Shown here: in pieces, positions 10,484-20,105 of the stretch
How positions within the stretch are numbered: position 1 is the first letter of the stretch
Layout of the letters: the number at the start of each line of letters is the position of its first letter
NCBI GenBank assembly: GCA_037893225.1
Contig: JAZGUH010000945.1
Coordinates: 496,001 to 560,000, forward strand
Length of the DNA: 64,000 nt
Direction: 5' to 3'
Origin: Hippasteria phrygiana
Taxonomy: Eukaryota; Echinodermata; Asteroidea; Valvatida; Goniasteridae
Program-made: the position numbers and the translations under genes
Notes under the pieces: model-generated
Told to the model about the DNA's origin: nothing
Database searches by the model: none
Seen by the model: only the letters and a program-made list of their open reading frames with translations

Positions 10484-10977
10484 GTAGACGAAGTTTTACA
10501 GTTGCCACTACCACTCGGTGGTCTGATCCAAGTGAAGATAGGCTTCCATAAGCTTCCACATCCTGTAGGCAACCTCTCCATTTACGACGAACAAGGATAT
10601 AGTCAATCTGTGATTTTATACATGTGCCTGAGTTGAGGTGTGTCATCAATTTTTCATGCCTCTTCCTAAATGAAGTATTTCCAATGATGAGTTCATTAGC
10701 CTCAGTCAGGTCATATAGCATGTGGCCATTATGGTTTGTTTCCTGGTGATAACTGTACTTGACAAGATCAGTGCCCATTCTGGCATTCATATCTCCTAGG
10801 ACCATTAGAAGAGTGTGTGATGGTACACTCTTGATTGTCTCTTCCAGATTCTGATAGAATTTACTAACTTCTTTTTTTTCCTCCTGTGATTTGTTGTCCT
10901 CTGTGTTTCCCCAAGAAAGGGTTGGGCTGTACACAGCAATGATTGTGGGGGTTGGATTTCTGTTAAAGTCTGCCTAA
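10359..10977 (-). pseudogene. AP-like endonuclease, C-terminal two-thirds, of the RTE-like LINE
   Basis: Blocks in order: PTIIAVYSPTLSWG, VLGDMNARMGTDLV (10775-10806), ANELIIGNTSFRKRHEKLM, SQIDYILVRRKWRG, and LGSDHRVVVATVKL with SDHR at 10515-10526. These match the DNA-nicking endonuclease of non-LTR elements, with the metal-binding Asp and the catalytic His/Asp region present. The N-terminal catalytic Asn/Glu blocks are absent, lost to 5' truncation near 11045. Confidence 0.85.
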
Positions 10978-11109
10978 TAAATACATATGCGTAATTCTCT
11001 AAAGATGGAAAATCAGACATACATGTATTTTCAACTCCTGTAATTTAGCCTTAACGCTAATATTTTACTTCTGGTGATGTTTTGAATGAACCGTTCATTA
11101 CCACCTCTA

Positions 11110-12450
11110 CCCGGATTAAATAGCCCCAGGTATGCTGGAATCTCATAAATATCTGCCACTGCTCTATTTAGATTACAACCATCTGGGAAGAGCACTGGCC
11201 AAAACGAGGCCGAATACCCACAACTGGCATATCAAGGTTCCGGCAGATTCCGTGTCTGCCATGGGAAGAGTAGGCCCTACTCGAGTAATGACCGAGATGG
11301 GGGAACAAGCCAATTGTTCTCATCACTCCAAATTTTAGTGAAAGAATCTATAGCCTCGCAACCAGGGTTCCAAAACCTGGAGTTGAATCAACCGAAATTG
11401 CAATATAATAGGAGGAGACTATTTGTGGAATGAAGGCCCCAAAGACCATCAAAATAATGGAAAACTGTCAAATACACTTCAATCATCATTTTTATGATAG
11501 ACTAAGCTTATCCGCTTTTTCGTTTCATGATCTTGGAACCCATTCCATATCCCACTAGATATTTTACTCCAAACATGTTTTTGCAAGTGCTCAAAGCTAT
11601 ACTTTGCAATTCACTCTTCATACTGCCACTCACTGCAATATTTTCTACTAAGCTTGGTTATCTGTACACCACTTAGTCCTTCGGCAGGACAGCTTGGGAG
11701 TTAGTGATTTCAACACGAAATCTACAGCTTTGAGCTCCCTCCACGTACTACTTCTCTCGAATTCATTCTTATCCCATGACCCATGGGTTACGGTATTGCC
11801 CATATCAACTATCGAATCCTGTACTCGCTGGCATCTGACAACATTATTTTAGAGCAATCAGCACGAGTTCTTAATGTTACTATTCCAAAATTCCAATTCA
11901 TATGTAGCTTCTCTTGAGAGGGCTACTGTACAATTCCACAAAATCCTGTATTCGATACATTATGCATAGCTTAAGCCTGGCTACGTTGCCCAAGACAAGT
12001 CGACATGATCTTTCCCACAATGCTAGCCAGATCCCTAGCATTTGTGCCCTTGGTACAGATTTTGATTAAAAGAATGCTATTAAGTGTGTGCTCGATGATC
12101 ATGAGAATCCGTCTCTCGGGGACTGCCATAAAGCCCCCTCTGACAAGACAATATTAAACCCAACCATTCGATCTTTGACACTGGTGACCATGCTCTTTTG
12201 TACATTAGGTACGAAACCAGAGGCTATGATCTCTTGTTTGATCTCTGGACAGATTCGTAATTCCTCTGCATACGATCTAGCAAAAGCTATAGGCCATCAT
12301 CCAAAGATACTACGAAAGACTTTAATGTGCCCGAACCGCAACCTTGATAACATGAATACCATCGTTATCTTCATATTCAAAGAAGTCTTCCGTATTTATT
12401 TAACAGATCATGTGAGATGGGAACAACGTGGGAATTGTCTGAATTGCGTA
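11110..12450 (-). pseudogene. DIRS/Ngaro-like RT and RNase H (relic)
   Basis: A degraded minus-strand coding relic read in several frames. FVVSLDDG near 12293-12320 corresponds to the catalytic YxDDG. RAWSPVSKIEWLGLILS (12120-12205) is the block after the palm. GTNARDLASIVGKIMS lies near 12000-12050. VTHGSWDKNEFERSSTWREL and TKWCTDNQ (11653-11791) are the RNase H blocks. SRFWNPGCEAIDSFTKIWSD with NNWLVPP (11299-11384) is the tail. This RT-RH arrangement and wording is typical of DIRS/Ngaro-class YR retrotransposons. It may be the missing 5' part of the kind of element seen at 3190-3995, but it is on the opposite strand and not contiguous with it. Confidence 0.65.
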
Positions 12451-13008
12451 CACTGTTTGACTTATCTTTATTGAGCTGAGCTCAATGAGGAGGCTGCGGT
12501 TGCTCCTCTCTGTCACACAAGAAGCCCTATAGGCTCTGTTGGCGGGCTGGCCAATTCAATGGGTAAAAACTTGGATTGCCCAACGAATACTACCATCAAA
12601 GTTATCGCTTGATAAAGCTTGCTCACGCTTGCAGTTCTTCGCCTGGTTTGAATCCGCCGTTTTTGTTTGCTTGACTTTAGGCCCAGCTCAATTCTTGGCT
12701 CAGGAAATCTTGCCATTCTCGTCGTCGGCTACCTCGCCTCGCACTCTGAAACTGTGACCCACCCGTACGGACTGGTGTCGGTGATCCAAATCAGTTGTTG
12801 GTCGACTGTATCGGTTTCACTGCTTCCTTCCGTAGGTAGACTCGACCCATGGAACGTTCAACCTTGTCAAGAGTGCAGGAGACCAACTCCTTGATATCTC
12901 TTTTAACGGAGACAGAAAGGCAAGCAAAGTAAAAATCATTAACTTCGAAACCCGAATTTTTTTGGAAGTGTGGTCCCGGTGCAAGACTGATATGAAATGA
13001 CCCGAGAT
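12451..13008. other. No recognisable feature
   Basis: Open frames on both strands overlap but none shows a conserved motif. Probably further decayed sequence between two retroelement relics. Confidence 0.45.
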
Positions 13009-13540
13009 CTAACCACGCCACTGCTCCTTATTATCCTGTTGCGTAATACGTAACAAAGGCCACAGAAAACCACGCACCGTAAAGAAAATACATATGTTCC
13101 AATTCACACCTAGTCGTTCAACCGAACATATTTGAATTTCTTGCTTTGTTTGATTTTGGAAGTAACTTACTTGGTTACGCAACCGTTTGTATTTTTCCCA
13201 GCAGCCCTGGTCTTTCCCGGACATAATGGCAATCTTTTTTGAGCGATCCCTTAAATGCATGATATCATAGATTTCCTGATTCAGCCAAGGAGCAGACTTT
13301 TGCCTCACTCGTCTTGTTTTACAAGGTGCGTGTTTGTCACAAACTTTAAGAAAGAGATTTTCAAATTGATCAAGTGCAGCATCAACATCATGATGACAAT
13401 TAATACAATTCCAATCAATATCGGAGAGGTCCTTAATGAAATCGTCATCATTCAACTTACTGTAAGATCTGCTAGTCGCAACAGTGTGACTGTAAGAAGT
13501 TTTTTGTGTGTATTTCCCCTTTCTTGAAATGGTATAGTCT
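13009..13540 (-). pseudogene. LINE endonuclease-RT linker (second LINE)
   Basis: From about 13540 down, the frame reads RKGKYTQKTSYSHT and then LNDDDFIKDLSDIDWN, DVDAALDQFENLFLKVCDKH, KSAPWLNQEIYDIMHLRDRS. This wording is typical of the segment between endonuclease and RT in CR1/jockey-like LINEs. It is the downstream part of the same element as 14881-15670, separated by 1.3 kb of inserted sequence. The RT itself is missing. Confidence 0.75.
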
Positions 13541-14880
13541 CAAAAGTTTCTTCCAATAGCACTGACTGCATCATTTCCGAACCAGTCTTTTGTCACTCCG
13601 TACGCATTATGTAATCGTTCTTTTCAGCGAGCAGCAGCCAGCTTTTTCGGTAGTTTGCAAAGCCATGGTTGTTTGTAAATAACAGTGTTGACAACACATT
13701 TGGTTGTTATAGCAATGCAGGTGTTTAGACAAGAGTTTTTAAGGAGTTGTTTTGTCAATTAGAAGGAAATATGTGTGATTTGGGTGTGTGAAGGGTCAGA
13801 TGAGTTGAGTATTAGGCAGACCAGGTCAGATCTTGACAGAAGACAGATGTGTGTTTTTGGTGTGTGTGATCGCATGAACCATAGCCACTAGGCGTAGCAA
13901 GAGCAGGCTATCGTCAGCGATCTTCAAAAGCCTAATCGAGGCAGTTGCAATGTACTCAAGTACTTTAAATCAGTGCTTGATTGGTTAAGACTTGACAGCA
14001 CTTTTGCTCATGTAAACACACCAAGGAAGAATTTCATCAGTTGTGGGAACCAAACAACCGTAAGTGTTTATTTCAAACTTTTGAACACTAATTTAAGTCA
14101 GTTTGTGGAGACAAAACAATGGAGTTGTGTAAATTATGAGCTGATGTCAAGATTATTATAATGTTGCAGAAAAGTTATATTATCTGATGAGCGATAGTCT
14201 TGAAACATTTGATGTAAGAATACTGACTTTTAATGGTTACAATGAAATTATTTAAGGTTATGATAAAAACGTTCACATTTTAATTTACCTAGAATCTTGC
14301 TCCAAGAAGTGATAGTCTGAGCAGTTTTGTGAAATGATCGCTAAAGCAGTTTTTGAATTTAGAATTGCTTTTTTACGGATGTTAGCAGTTTAGCAGATTT
14401 TGCTATTTGGAAATGGTTGGATGTTTTTAATTATTAGATGGCTGGGAGTTGAGGGACCAAATCCAAGACATTACAATTGATTGGAGCTCCTTCAGGCTAC
14501 CAGGATCGAGGGTGGACTCAATCTGAAGAGGCCGTAGGACACCCGGACTCCGCGGTGTTCCAAAGATCGTGCCAGGTTCCAGACAGTCCTAGGTATCCTT
14601 GATATCCGCGCCCAACTCCTCCATACACTGAAATTGTTTGAGTGTGTGTTTGAATATCTGCTTGAAGATTTTTGTAGAGGATAATTAAGAAGTTGTAAAT
14701 ACCTGTATCGTTTTCTCATCGATCAGTCGAAGAAATCTTAAGAATTCAGCTGTAAATATGTGTGAATAATTTTATGCGAATAGATTAAGTTCAGAACAAG
14801 AGACAAGTTGTCTGGTCTTTTCTTTCGTTGTTGGGTCGTAAATATGTAGTTGTAGACAGGACACATTTCAGGGAAATATT
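13541..14880. other. Insertion inside a LINE, possibly a solo LTR
   Basis: This stretch separates the endonuclease and linker parts of one LINE, so it entered after the LINE. It has no coding motif. It contains TGTTGACAACACA near 13687 and GACAGGACACA near 14856, which could be TG...CA termini, but I could not find a matching target duplication or primer site. Identity open. Confidence 0.35.
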
Positions 14881-15222
14881 CTAACAGCGACCATTAACTT
14901 TAACACTATTTTTACCCCAAATAGCATATATCATAGAATGATCACTTAGTCCTACATGTATGACTTCACTGCTTACGATTTTCGACTTGTTTGATGTGTG
15001 CATAACATCAATTAGCGTCGCAGAATGCTGGACTACCGTATCCGAGTAGGCTCGTCGATTACCTGTAAAGTGGACATTTTCAAAGAGTTCGACAAGCCTT
15101 TTTGTATAGCAAAAAGCATTCCTGCTAATAATATCACAGTTGAAATCACCACGGAGAATGACTTCCTTGTTTTCGTTTTCGATAACGCCTAGAATGCGCT
15201 CCACATGTTCAAACAAATCCAT
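14881..15222 (-). pseudogene. LINE endonuclease, C-terminal part (second LINE)
   Basis: Reads VILRGDFNCDIIS (the GDFN block), RLVELFENVHFTGNRRAYS, HSATLIDVMHTSNKSKIVSS and HVGLSDHSMIYAIWGKN (the SDH block). These are the metal-binding and catalytic Asp/His regions of an AP-like LINE endonuclease. The frame ends where the 13541-14880 insertion begins. Confidence 0.85.
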
Positions 15223-15256
15223 GTTAGAGTTGGGAGCTCTGTACCATGTACATGTA

Positions 15257-15670
15257 TTAGGACAATGATTGGTTTCGACTTTTCTTGTGAAATTTCAATT
15301 GCCAACATTTCAAGCTGATCAACCATGGGTTGTTTTCTAATAGTATGGTTGACATTGGAATAGTTAATATACAGTAAAACACACCACAGTTTCTGTTACG
15401 ATCTTTCCTGTAAGTATGAAAATTGTGAACATGTACCTCATCATCCGAGATAATTTCATCAAGTCGGGTTTCACATAAAGCCATAATATCAATTGGGTGT
15501 TTAATAAGCATAGATTGTACTTCGTCAAAATTACTTGGCAGACTTCTAATATTGGGGTGAGCTAGCTTCAGGCCAGGTTTCCCAGATAACACAGACAAAG
15601 GACTATTATTCGTCAGATCCTCAGTCTCATTAGATATATAACTGACTGGGTCCTCATTGTCTTTAGACAA
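15257..15670 (-). pseudogene. LINE endonuclease, N-terminal part (second LINE)
   Basis: Reads LKLAHPNIRSLPSNFDEVQS (the N-terminal Asn block), IDIMALCETRLDEIISDDEV (the ET/LD block with catalytic Glu) and FHTYRKDRNRNCGV. It is collinear with 14881-15222 after a frameshift between 15222 and 15400. Acidic codons precede it but no true start is evident. Confidence 0.85.
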
Positions 15671-15893
15671 ATGGCATCAGCGGGCGCACCGGGACTTGTA
15701 AAAAATGCTCTCAAAAGGAACTTCTTTTCATTATTATTTCTTGGCAGAAATACTTGCTGCTTCATTGTAATATAATCTTAATCTGCGTCAAACTACAAAA
15801 TGACGCAGATTGATCCAAGCAGTCATTATGGTCTTACGGGAAAAACATCTCAAATCCTTTCCTAGAATATAACGTCTACCATTCCTATGGGCC

Positions 15894-15894
<1 letters not shown>

Positions 15895-15928
<34 letters not shown>
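15895..15928 (+). repeat. C34 homopolymer
   Basis: The longest G/C run in the window. Its true length is probably uncertain in the assembly. Confidence 0.9.
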
Positions 15929-15929
<1 letters not shown>

Positions 15930-15959
15930 TCATTTCTGTCATGGACGTTGCAAATTTGT

Positions 15960-16382
15960 TAGTCTGGTTGCCAGACCAAAATATTCTGACTATTTCTGAT
16001 GAATATTAGGTCCGGTAGCCGCCAATGTGACGTGACGAAAACTGGCAGAATTCTGCCAGTTTCCGAAAACGTGCGACGGAGGTTTTTCGAACTTGTTTTC
16101 GGTAACATTCGGCTGTTAACGTTGATGTTCGCAATAAAAAAATTCTGTCAGGCTCGTTACAGATCCTGGAATTTGAATTCTCACTTATATATAAAAACTG
16201 AAAAATCAATGCCACACTCTTGCAGTATTTTGCCGACTGGATTTTGCAAGAATATTAAATTTGAATTATGCCACTGACGTCACTCGGACTAACATTGTAC
16301 GTCATGATCTATTTTAAACCGTGGTAGCTATCTCACCTAAGATATAGTCGTCAGGAAATCTTCAGGTCAGGGAACCAGACTA
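15960..16382. mobile_element. Inverted-repeat element with 9-bp target duplication
   Basis: Ends TAGTCTGGTTGCCAGACC (left) and the inverse of TAGTCTGGTTCCCTGACC (right); similarity extends about 30 bp. CAAATTTGT flanks it exactly at 15951-15959 and 16383-16391. A 9-bp duplication fits Mutator- or Merlin-type DNA elements. Length 423 bp, no transposase. A 24-bp perfect palindrome centred on an EcoRI site lies inside at 16039-16062. An 82-bp relative is at 46241-46322. Confidence 0.75.
16039..16062. repeat. 24-bp perfect palindrome
   Basis: AAACTGGCAGAA followed directly by its exact reverse complement. Inside the 15960-16382 element. Confidence 0.9.
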
Positions 16383-16391
16383 CAAATTTGT

Positions 16392-16907
16392 CAGTCTATA
16401 GTGTGTGACCCTCATGTACGGTCATCGTAGCAGCTGCCTAGTTTGGACGCAGTCACAATCAGTTTTAGCAAAATCCATTCCAACTCGTCACCATTCGCAT
16501 AAAGTACAAAATGTTAGGCCCTTCCTCTTTCAAGAGAACATTTTGTTTATAAATTCGTACTATATTGACATTTACCGAGCTATTTAACGAGGAGCGCAGC
16601 AAGGTATCACTGCTTTCCGAGTTACATGAATTCCTTTGTCCAGAAAGAAATTACAAAATGATACGAACATTGGTGAATGATTCGGTTTTGTATTCGTAAA
16701 AGGATTTCCCATCATTATTTGAATTAAATTGAAATGAAATTAATTGATTTAGAGTCATGCATAAATAACTATACACACGAAATGTATTTTCGTCGTGTAC
16801 GAGTGAATAATAGAAATTAAATTTAAAAACGTTCTGTTTAAACATCCAGAATACATTAAGCGATTACACTATTGAGCAATCCCAGAAGCAGTGGAGCATA
16901 CAGATTA
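16392..16907. other. No recognisable feature
   Basis: A/T-rich, no motif-bearing frame and no repeat that I could match elsewhere in the window. Confidence 0.5.
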
Positions 16908-17254
16908 GGCCAAGTAAAAAGAAAATTTTTTGAGCGTCCGGGCTTTTTTTTTTTTAAAGGAGGAGTAGCTTTCAATTTTCTATTTTCAAGTTTCTATTTT
17001 CATTTTAAAGTTTCCGACAACCGTAGGTTTTTCAACTGTTCAAGATACAAAAAAGGAAGAGACATGCTAGACACGAGAATTGAACATGTTTACAGTGGTT
17101 TGAATAATTTTAGTAAGCTTGTTCATTATTTTCCGATTGATCGGTTGACATTTTTTTTCACTTCATTTCCACTAAAAATAGAATTAAAAAAATCCAGGCG
17201 GTCCCCAAAAAGGAAGTGGGCGGGGACGCTAAAAATGTTTTTTTTACTTCGTCC
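16908..17254 (+). mobile_element. Harbinger-like MITE, copy B
   Basis: Starts GGCCAAGTAAAAAGAAAA after TTA (16905-16907) and ends TTTTTTTTACTTCGTCC. The subterminal GGGCGGGGACGCTAAAAATG near the right end is shared with copies A, C and D. The middle shares TTCAACTGTTC and GAATTGAACATGTTT with copy C. No exact right-hand target copy (TAC), so the flank is mutated or the end is imprecise. Confidence 0.7.
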
Positions 17255-17912
17255 TACAAAGTTTGATAAAAAAGTCGAAGACAAATAAAATGTGTCGACG
17301 TGGATAATTATACATATTGTGAATACATTGAAAGACACCAAAATGTTACATTGAAATTAATTTTAAAGCTGCCTTGTCAGTACTTAGGTGTTTCACTGAA
17401 TTCTTTTTAAAATTGAATTATTTATTTCGTTACCATAGCGTAGCTATTAAGGGGGGCGTGAGGGCGCACGCCCCCCATAAAAATATCGTCGCCCCCCAAC
17501 TGTAAATTTTGCCACAAGTTTGAACTTTCCAGTGAGACACCACCAAAAAGTCGACCGATGATAAGTAACATTTAATAAGTTTAAAGTTTTGAATTAGAAG
17601 CGGGACGCTCGTAATTCCAGTACAGTGCACTGCAAAAAACTGTGGATTTAAACTAACACCATGCGGTATCTATATTGCACGAATGGTTCAATATATAGTA
17701 TAGGCCTATGATAATATATATTATAAGGGGTTTCACACAACTCTAGACTTACCCGGGCAGTTAATCAGCCGGGTCGTAACTTGGAGAATCGGTTTCACAA
17801 AATTAGCCCCGCAATTCAGCTTACCCGCTTCATCTACGCAGCGCGCACCGTACCTGGGTAACTTGTAACCGCATTCACACAATGCGAATGGTAACCCGGT
17901 ATTTGAAACAAG

Positions 17913-18089
17913 ATATGGACGGCGCCCCCCCCCCCCCCCGTCTCTTTTGTGTTGGTTATTGTGTTCCCGAAATCTCAGGAATTCCTTTCAGATATCTAGG
18001 GGGATGTGTTAGGTAACAATAGTCTAGATTGTGTATAGGGTATAGGGACAAGAGGGGGGGGGGGGGGGGGCGTACCCCTTGGTCCCATA
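17913..18089 (+). mobile_element. G/C-run MITE, copy 1
   Basis: Has the family core CTCTTTTGTGTTGGTTATTG, TCTCAGGAATTCCTTTCAGA and ATGTGTTAGGTAACAATAGT. The two arms carry C15 (17925-17939) and G17 (18054-18070) at mirrored positions. The TATGGnnCAGAGGG-like outer terminus is degenerate here. Other copies: 24789-24987, 27661-27815 and the pair in 36551-36810. Confidence 0.7.
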
Positions 18090-18392
18090 ACTCGGAGAAT
18101 GTGCATTGCTTGAACTCTGCCCTCCACAAACCCTGAGCCATAATGTAATTTTCACTTTGGGACTTGGGAAGATTATTTATACTAAAAAAAAGTAGAAATA
18201 CATCTTAATTATTTTTCTTTCCATGATATCAGTATTGGATAGTGCCATGTGTCAAAAAGTTGGGGGAGGGGAATCCAGAATTTCCTAAGAAATAGCCCTC
18301 CAAAGTAAAACAAAAACATTATATCCGCCTGAAAAGTTTCCTCCTGCAGACAAATTGAAAGTTAGGCTGAGGCAGGGGGTAGGTGTTTTCAA

Positions 18393-18892
18393 ATCTATTG
18401 GAAAGGGGATGTGCTTTGGCTAAAATTAATTAGCTGACCGATAAAATACGACAAAGCGCACCCACCCACCCGGGTTAAAGAAAATCCGGCGAGCATTCAA
18501 ACTACTAATGGTAACCCGGAGAATCGTCTCAAGGTCGTCGTTTTAACCCCGACATTGGTGGACCGCCATCGCGAGTAGGGTTAGAAATTACCCGGGTTAA
18601 GTGGGGTTTGAGGCAGTGAACCAGGTGCGGCGGAACACTTTTAAAAGTGGGGGGGGGGGGGGGGGGGGGGGGGAGCAGACTGCTGCCCTTTTCTGTTTTG
18701 TTTTATGCGGAACTGCCAAAAGTGGGGGGGGGGGGATTTCCCCCAAGTTCCCCCTGCCCTCCCCCTTTTCCGCCGCCAGTGCAGTGAATTTCTAACCCCC
18801 ATCGAAGTGTAGTGCATGTGAACACTCCATATTACCCGGGTAATCTCGGGGTTATTTTTCGTTAACCCCGCGATTACCCGGGTAACAGTATA
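18393..18892. repeat. CCCGGGTAA-rich inverted-repeat segment
   Basis: Words ACCCGGGTTAA, TTACCCGGGTAA and GGTAACCCGG recur here and at 17750-17905 in both orientations, around G25 (18649-18673) and G11 (about 18724-18734) runs. It looks like the broken arms of one palindromic element, but I cannot define its ends. Confidence 0.4.
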
Positions 18893-19394
18893 GAGCAAGT
18901 TCGGTTGGGCGACGAGAGTGACTAGACTTAACCTTAGTCAATCTAGATGTCACTTGAACGCTGCGTGGTTTGACCAGCTAGTCCAACTGGATCAACCTAG
19001 CTCCGGACCATGGTTTTTCTAGTCACTCGCGAGTTACGTCACGGTTTCAAGATGGAGGATAGGTAAACTGGGCAAGTTTTGCAAACGTTTACGGTAAATT
19101 TTTAGTTTTGTCCAATGATAATAACTCTTTGCAATAAGATAATGAATTATTTATTGCACTAAAGTTAAATAGAGAAAATAAAAGAAATACATAATAAAAA
19201 GAAAAAATGACGTACCAACATTTGCTTCGTTAACAATCAGCAGACGACATTCTTTACAGTTTGTTGTTGCTACACAAACTAGATTTGACGTCGTTGATCG
19301 ACTAGATGCGTTCGAGTTAAAACAAACCACGCATGCGTGATATAAATCGCAAAATTTACCAAAGGGCCTAGATCGCAACACCCGAACTTGCTCA
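18893..19394. mobile_element. Inverted-repeat element, GAGCAAGTTCGG terminus
   Basis: GAGCAAGTTCGGTTG on the left is matched by the inverse of CACCCGAACTTGCTC at the right. About 500 bp. The interior has a repeated CTAGTC/GACTAG word and an A/T-rich centre. No gene, no target duplication seen. Confidence 0.45.
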
Positions 19395-19994
19395 CTGTGT
19401 GAAACGGCTAGTCATTGCACCATTCATCCAATATGAATTCCGCATGGTGTTAGATTAACACCACAGTTTTTGCAGTGTACTTGTAAAACCGGAATTACAA
19501 GCGTATCCCGAACTAATTCAAAATTTGAAACTCAGTGAATATGTTACTTGTCGTCGGTCGATTTTGTGTGTGGAATGTCTCACTGAAAAGCTCATAACCT
19601 ATCTAATGCTACAAATCAGCAACTCGGTTTATTTTTCAGGGTAATGTATACCCTGCCCTAAAACGGGCATGACAGCTTTAAGGAAAGGTTTCATTCGTCT
19701 GAAAGGAATTTTAGCGGTGTGATCATCAACAAATAACCAAACTTACATTGTGGAAAACACGCCAGACAAATACCTCTCTATACTCGGCTTTAGTAATGCA
19801 TGGCCGGTAGCGACTGAAGTCATTATAGCACAAATAGCCGATATTGGCAAAATAGTTATTATTTCAAACCTTTTTCCGCCTCTTTGCAATCACGACAGAG
19901 CCCTCTCCTTTTGACTTCTGTGCGCTGTTCCGTGGTCTTCACGAATTCTAAGCCACAGGCAAAGGAATTGAACAAAAAGGGTTCTATTTGGGTA

Positions 19995-20105
19995 CACACA
20001 TGGGCGGAGATCCCGGGGGGATGGGGGGGGGATATATTCCCCCCACTTTTTGACCTGGGGGGGATGACCAATGTAATCACCCCCCCCCCCCCCCCCACTT
20101 TTCAA
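19995..20105. repeat. G/C-run foldback segment
   Basis: G runs (about 20018-20036 and 20057-20064) and a C run (20082-20097) lie in opposed order around CCCCCCACTTTT-like arms. This is the pattern of the G/C-run elements, but no family core was found. Confidence 0.4.

Larger units (their letters stand above)
7985..11045 (-). mobile_element. RTE-like LINE, 5' truncated, interrupted by a MITE
   Basis: On the minus strand an AP-type endonuclease C-terminal part (10359-10977), a linker (9989-10483), RT (8512-10020) and the C-terminal tail (8054-8183) follow each other in the order of a non-LTR element. Stop codon TAA lies at 8054-8056. The 3' end reads into ATGATGATG near 7995, a simple tail of the kind seen on RTE elements. 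The first part of the endonuclease is missing beyond 11045. Frameshifts near 8845, 9613, 10010 and 10380 disable it. Clade assignment rests on overall organisation and wording of the RT blocks, not on a tree. Confidence 0.85.
17510..19605. mobile_element. Large inverted repeat, arms ~155-165 bp, CACTGCAAAAA core
   Basis: Arms at about 17510-17665 and 19440-19605 are imperfect inverses. They share GACACCACC/GAATGTCTCAC-type, CGGTCGA, AATTACnAGCG, CACTGCAAAAA and CTAACACCATGCGG blocks. The 1.77-kb interior holds a G/C-run MITE (17913-18089), CCCGGGTAA-rich sequence and a further inverted-repeat element (18893-19394). The CACTGCAAAAA terminus with TA at 19478-19479 could mark a mariner-like end at 17628 and 19477, but the repeat goes on beyond it. 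A partial third copy is at 39165-39236. Confidence 0.6.

Noticed and set aside
12088..12474. 128-codon plus-strand frame
   Set aside because: The minus strand of the same stretch reads as RT blocks (LDDG, EWLG), so this is the shadow of a retroelement relic.
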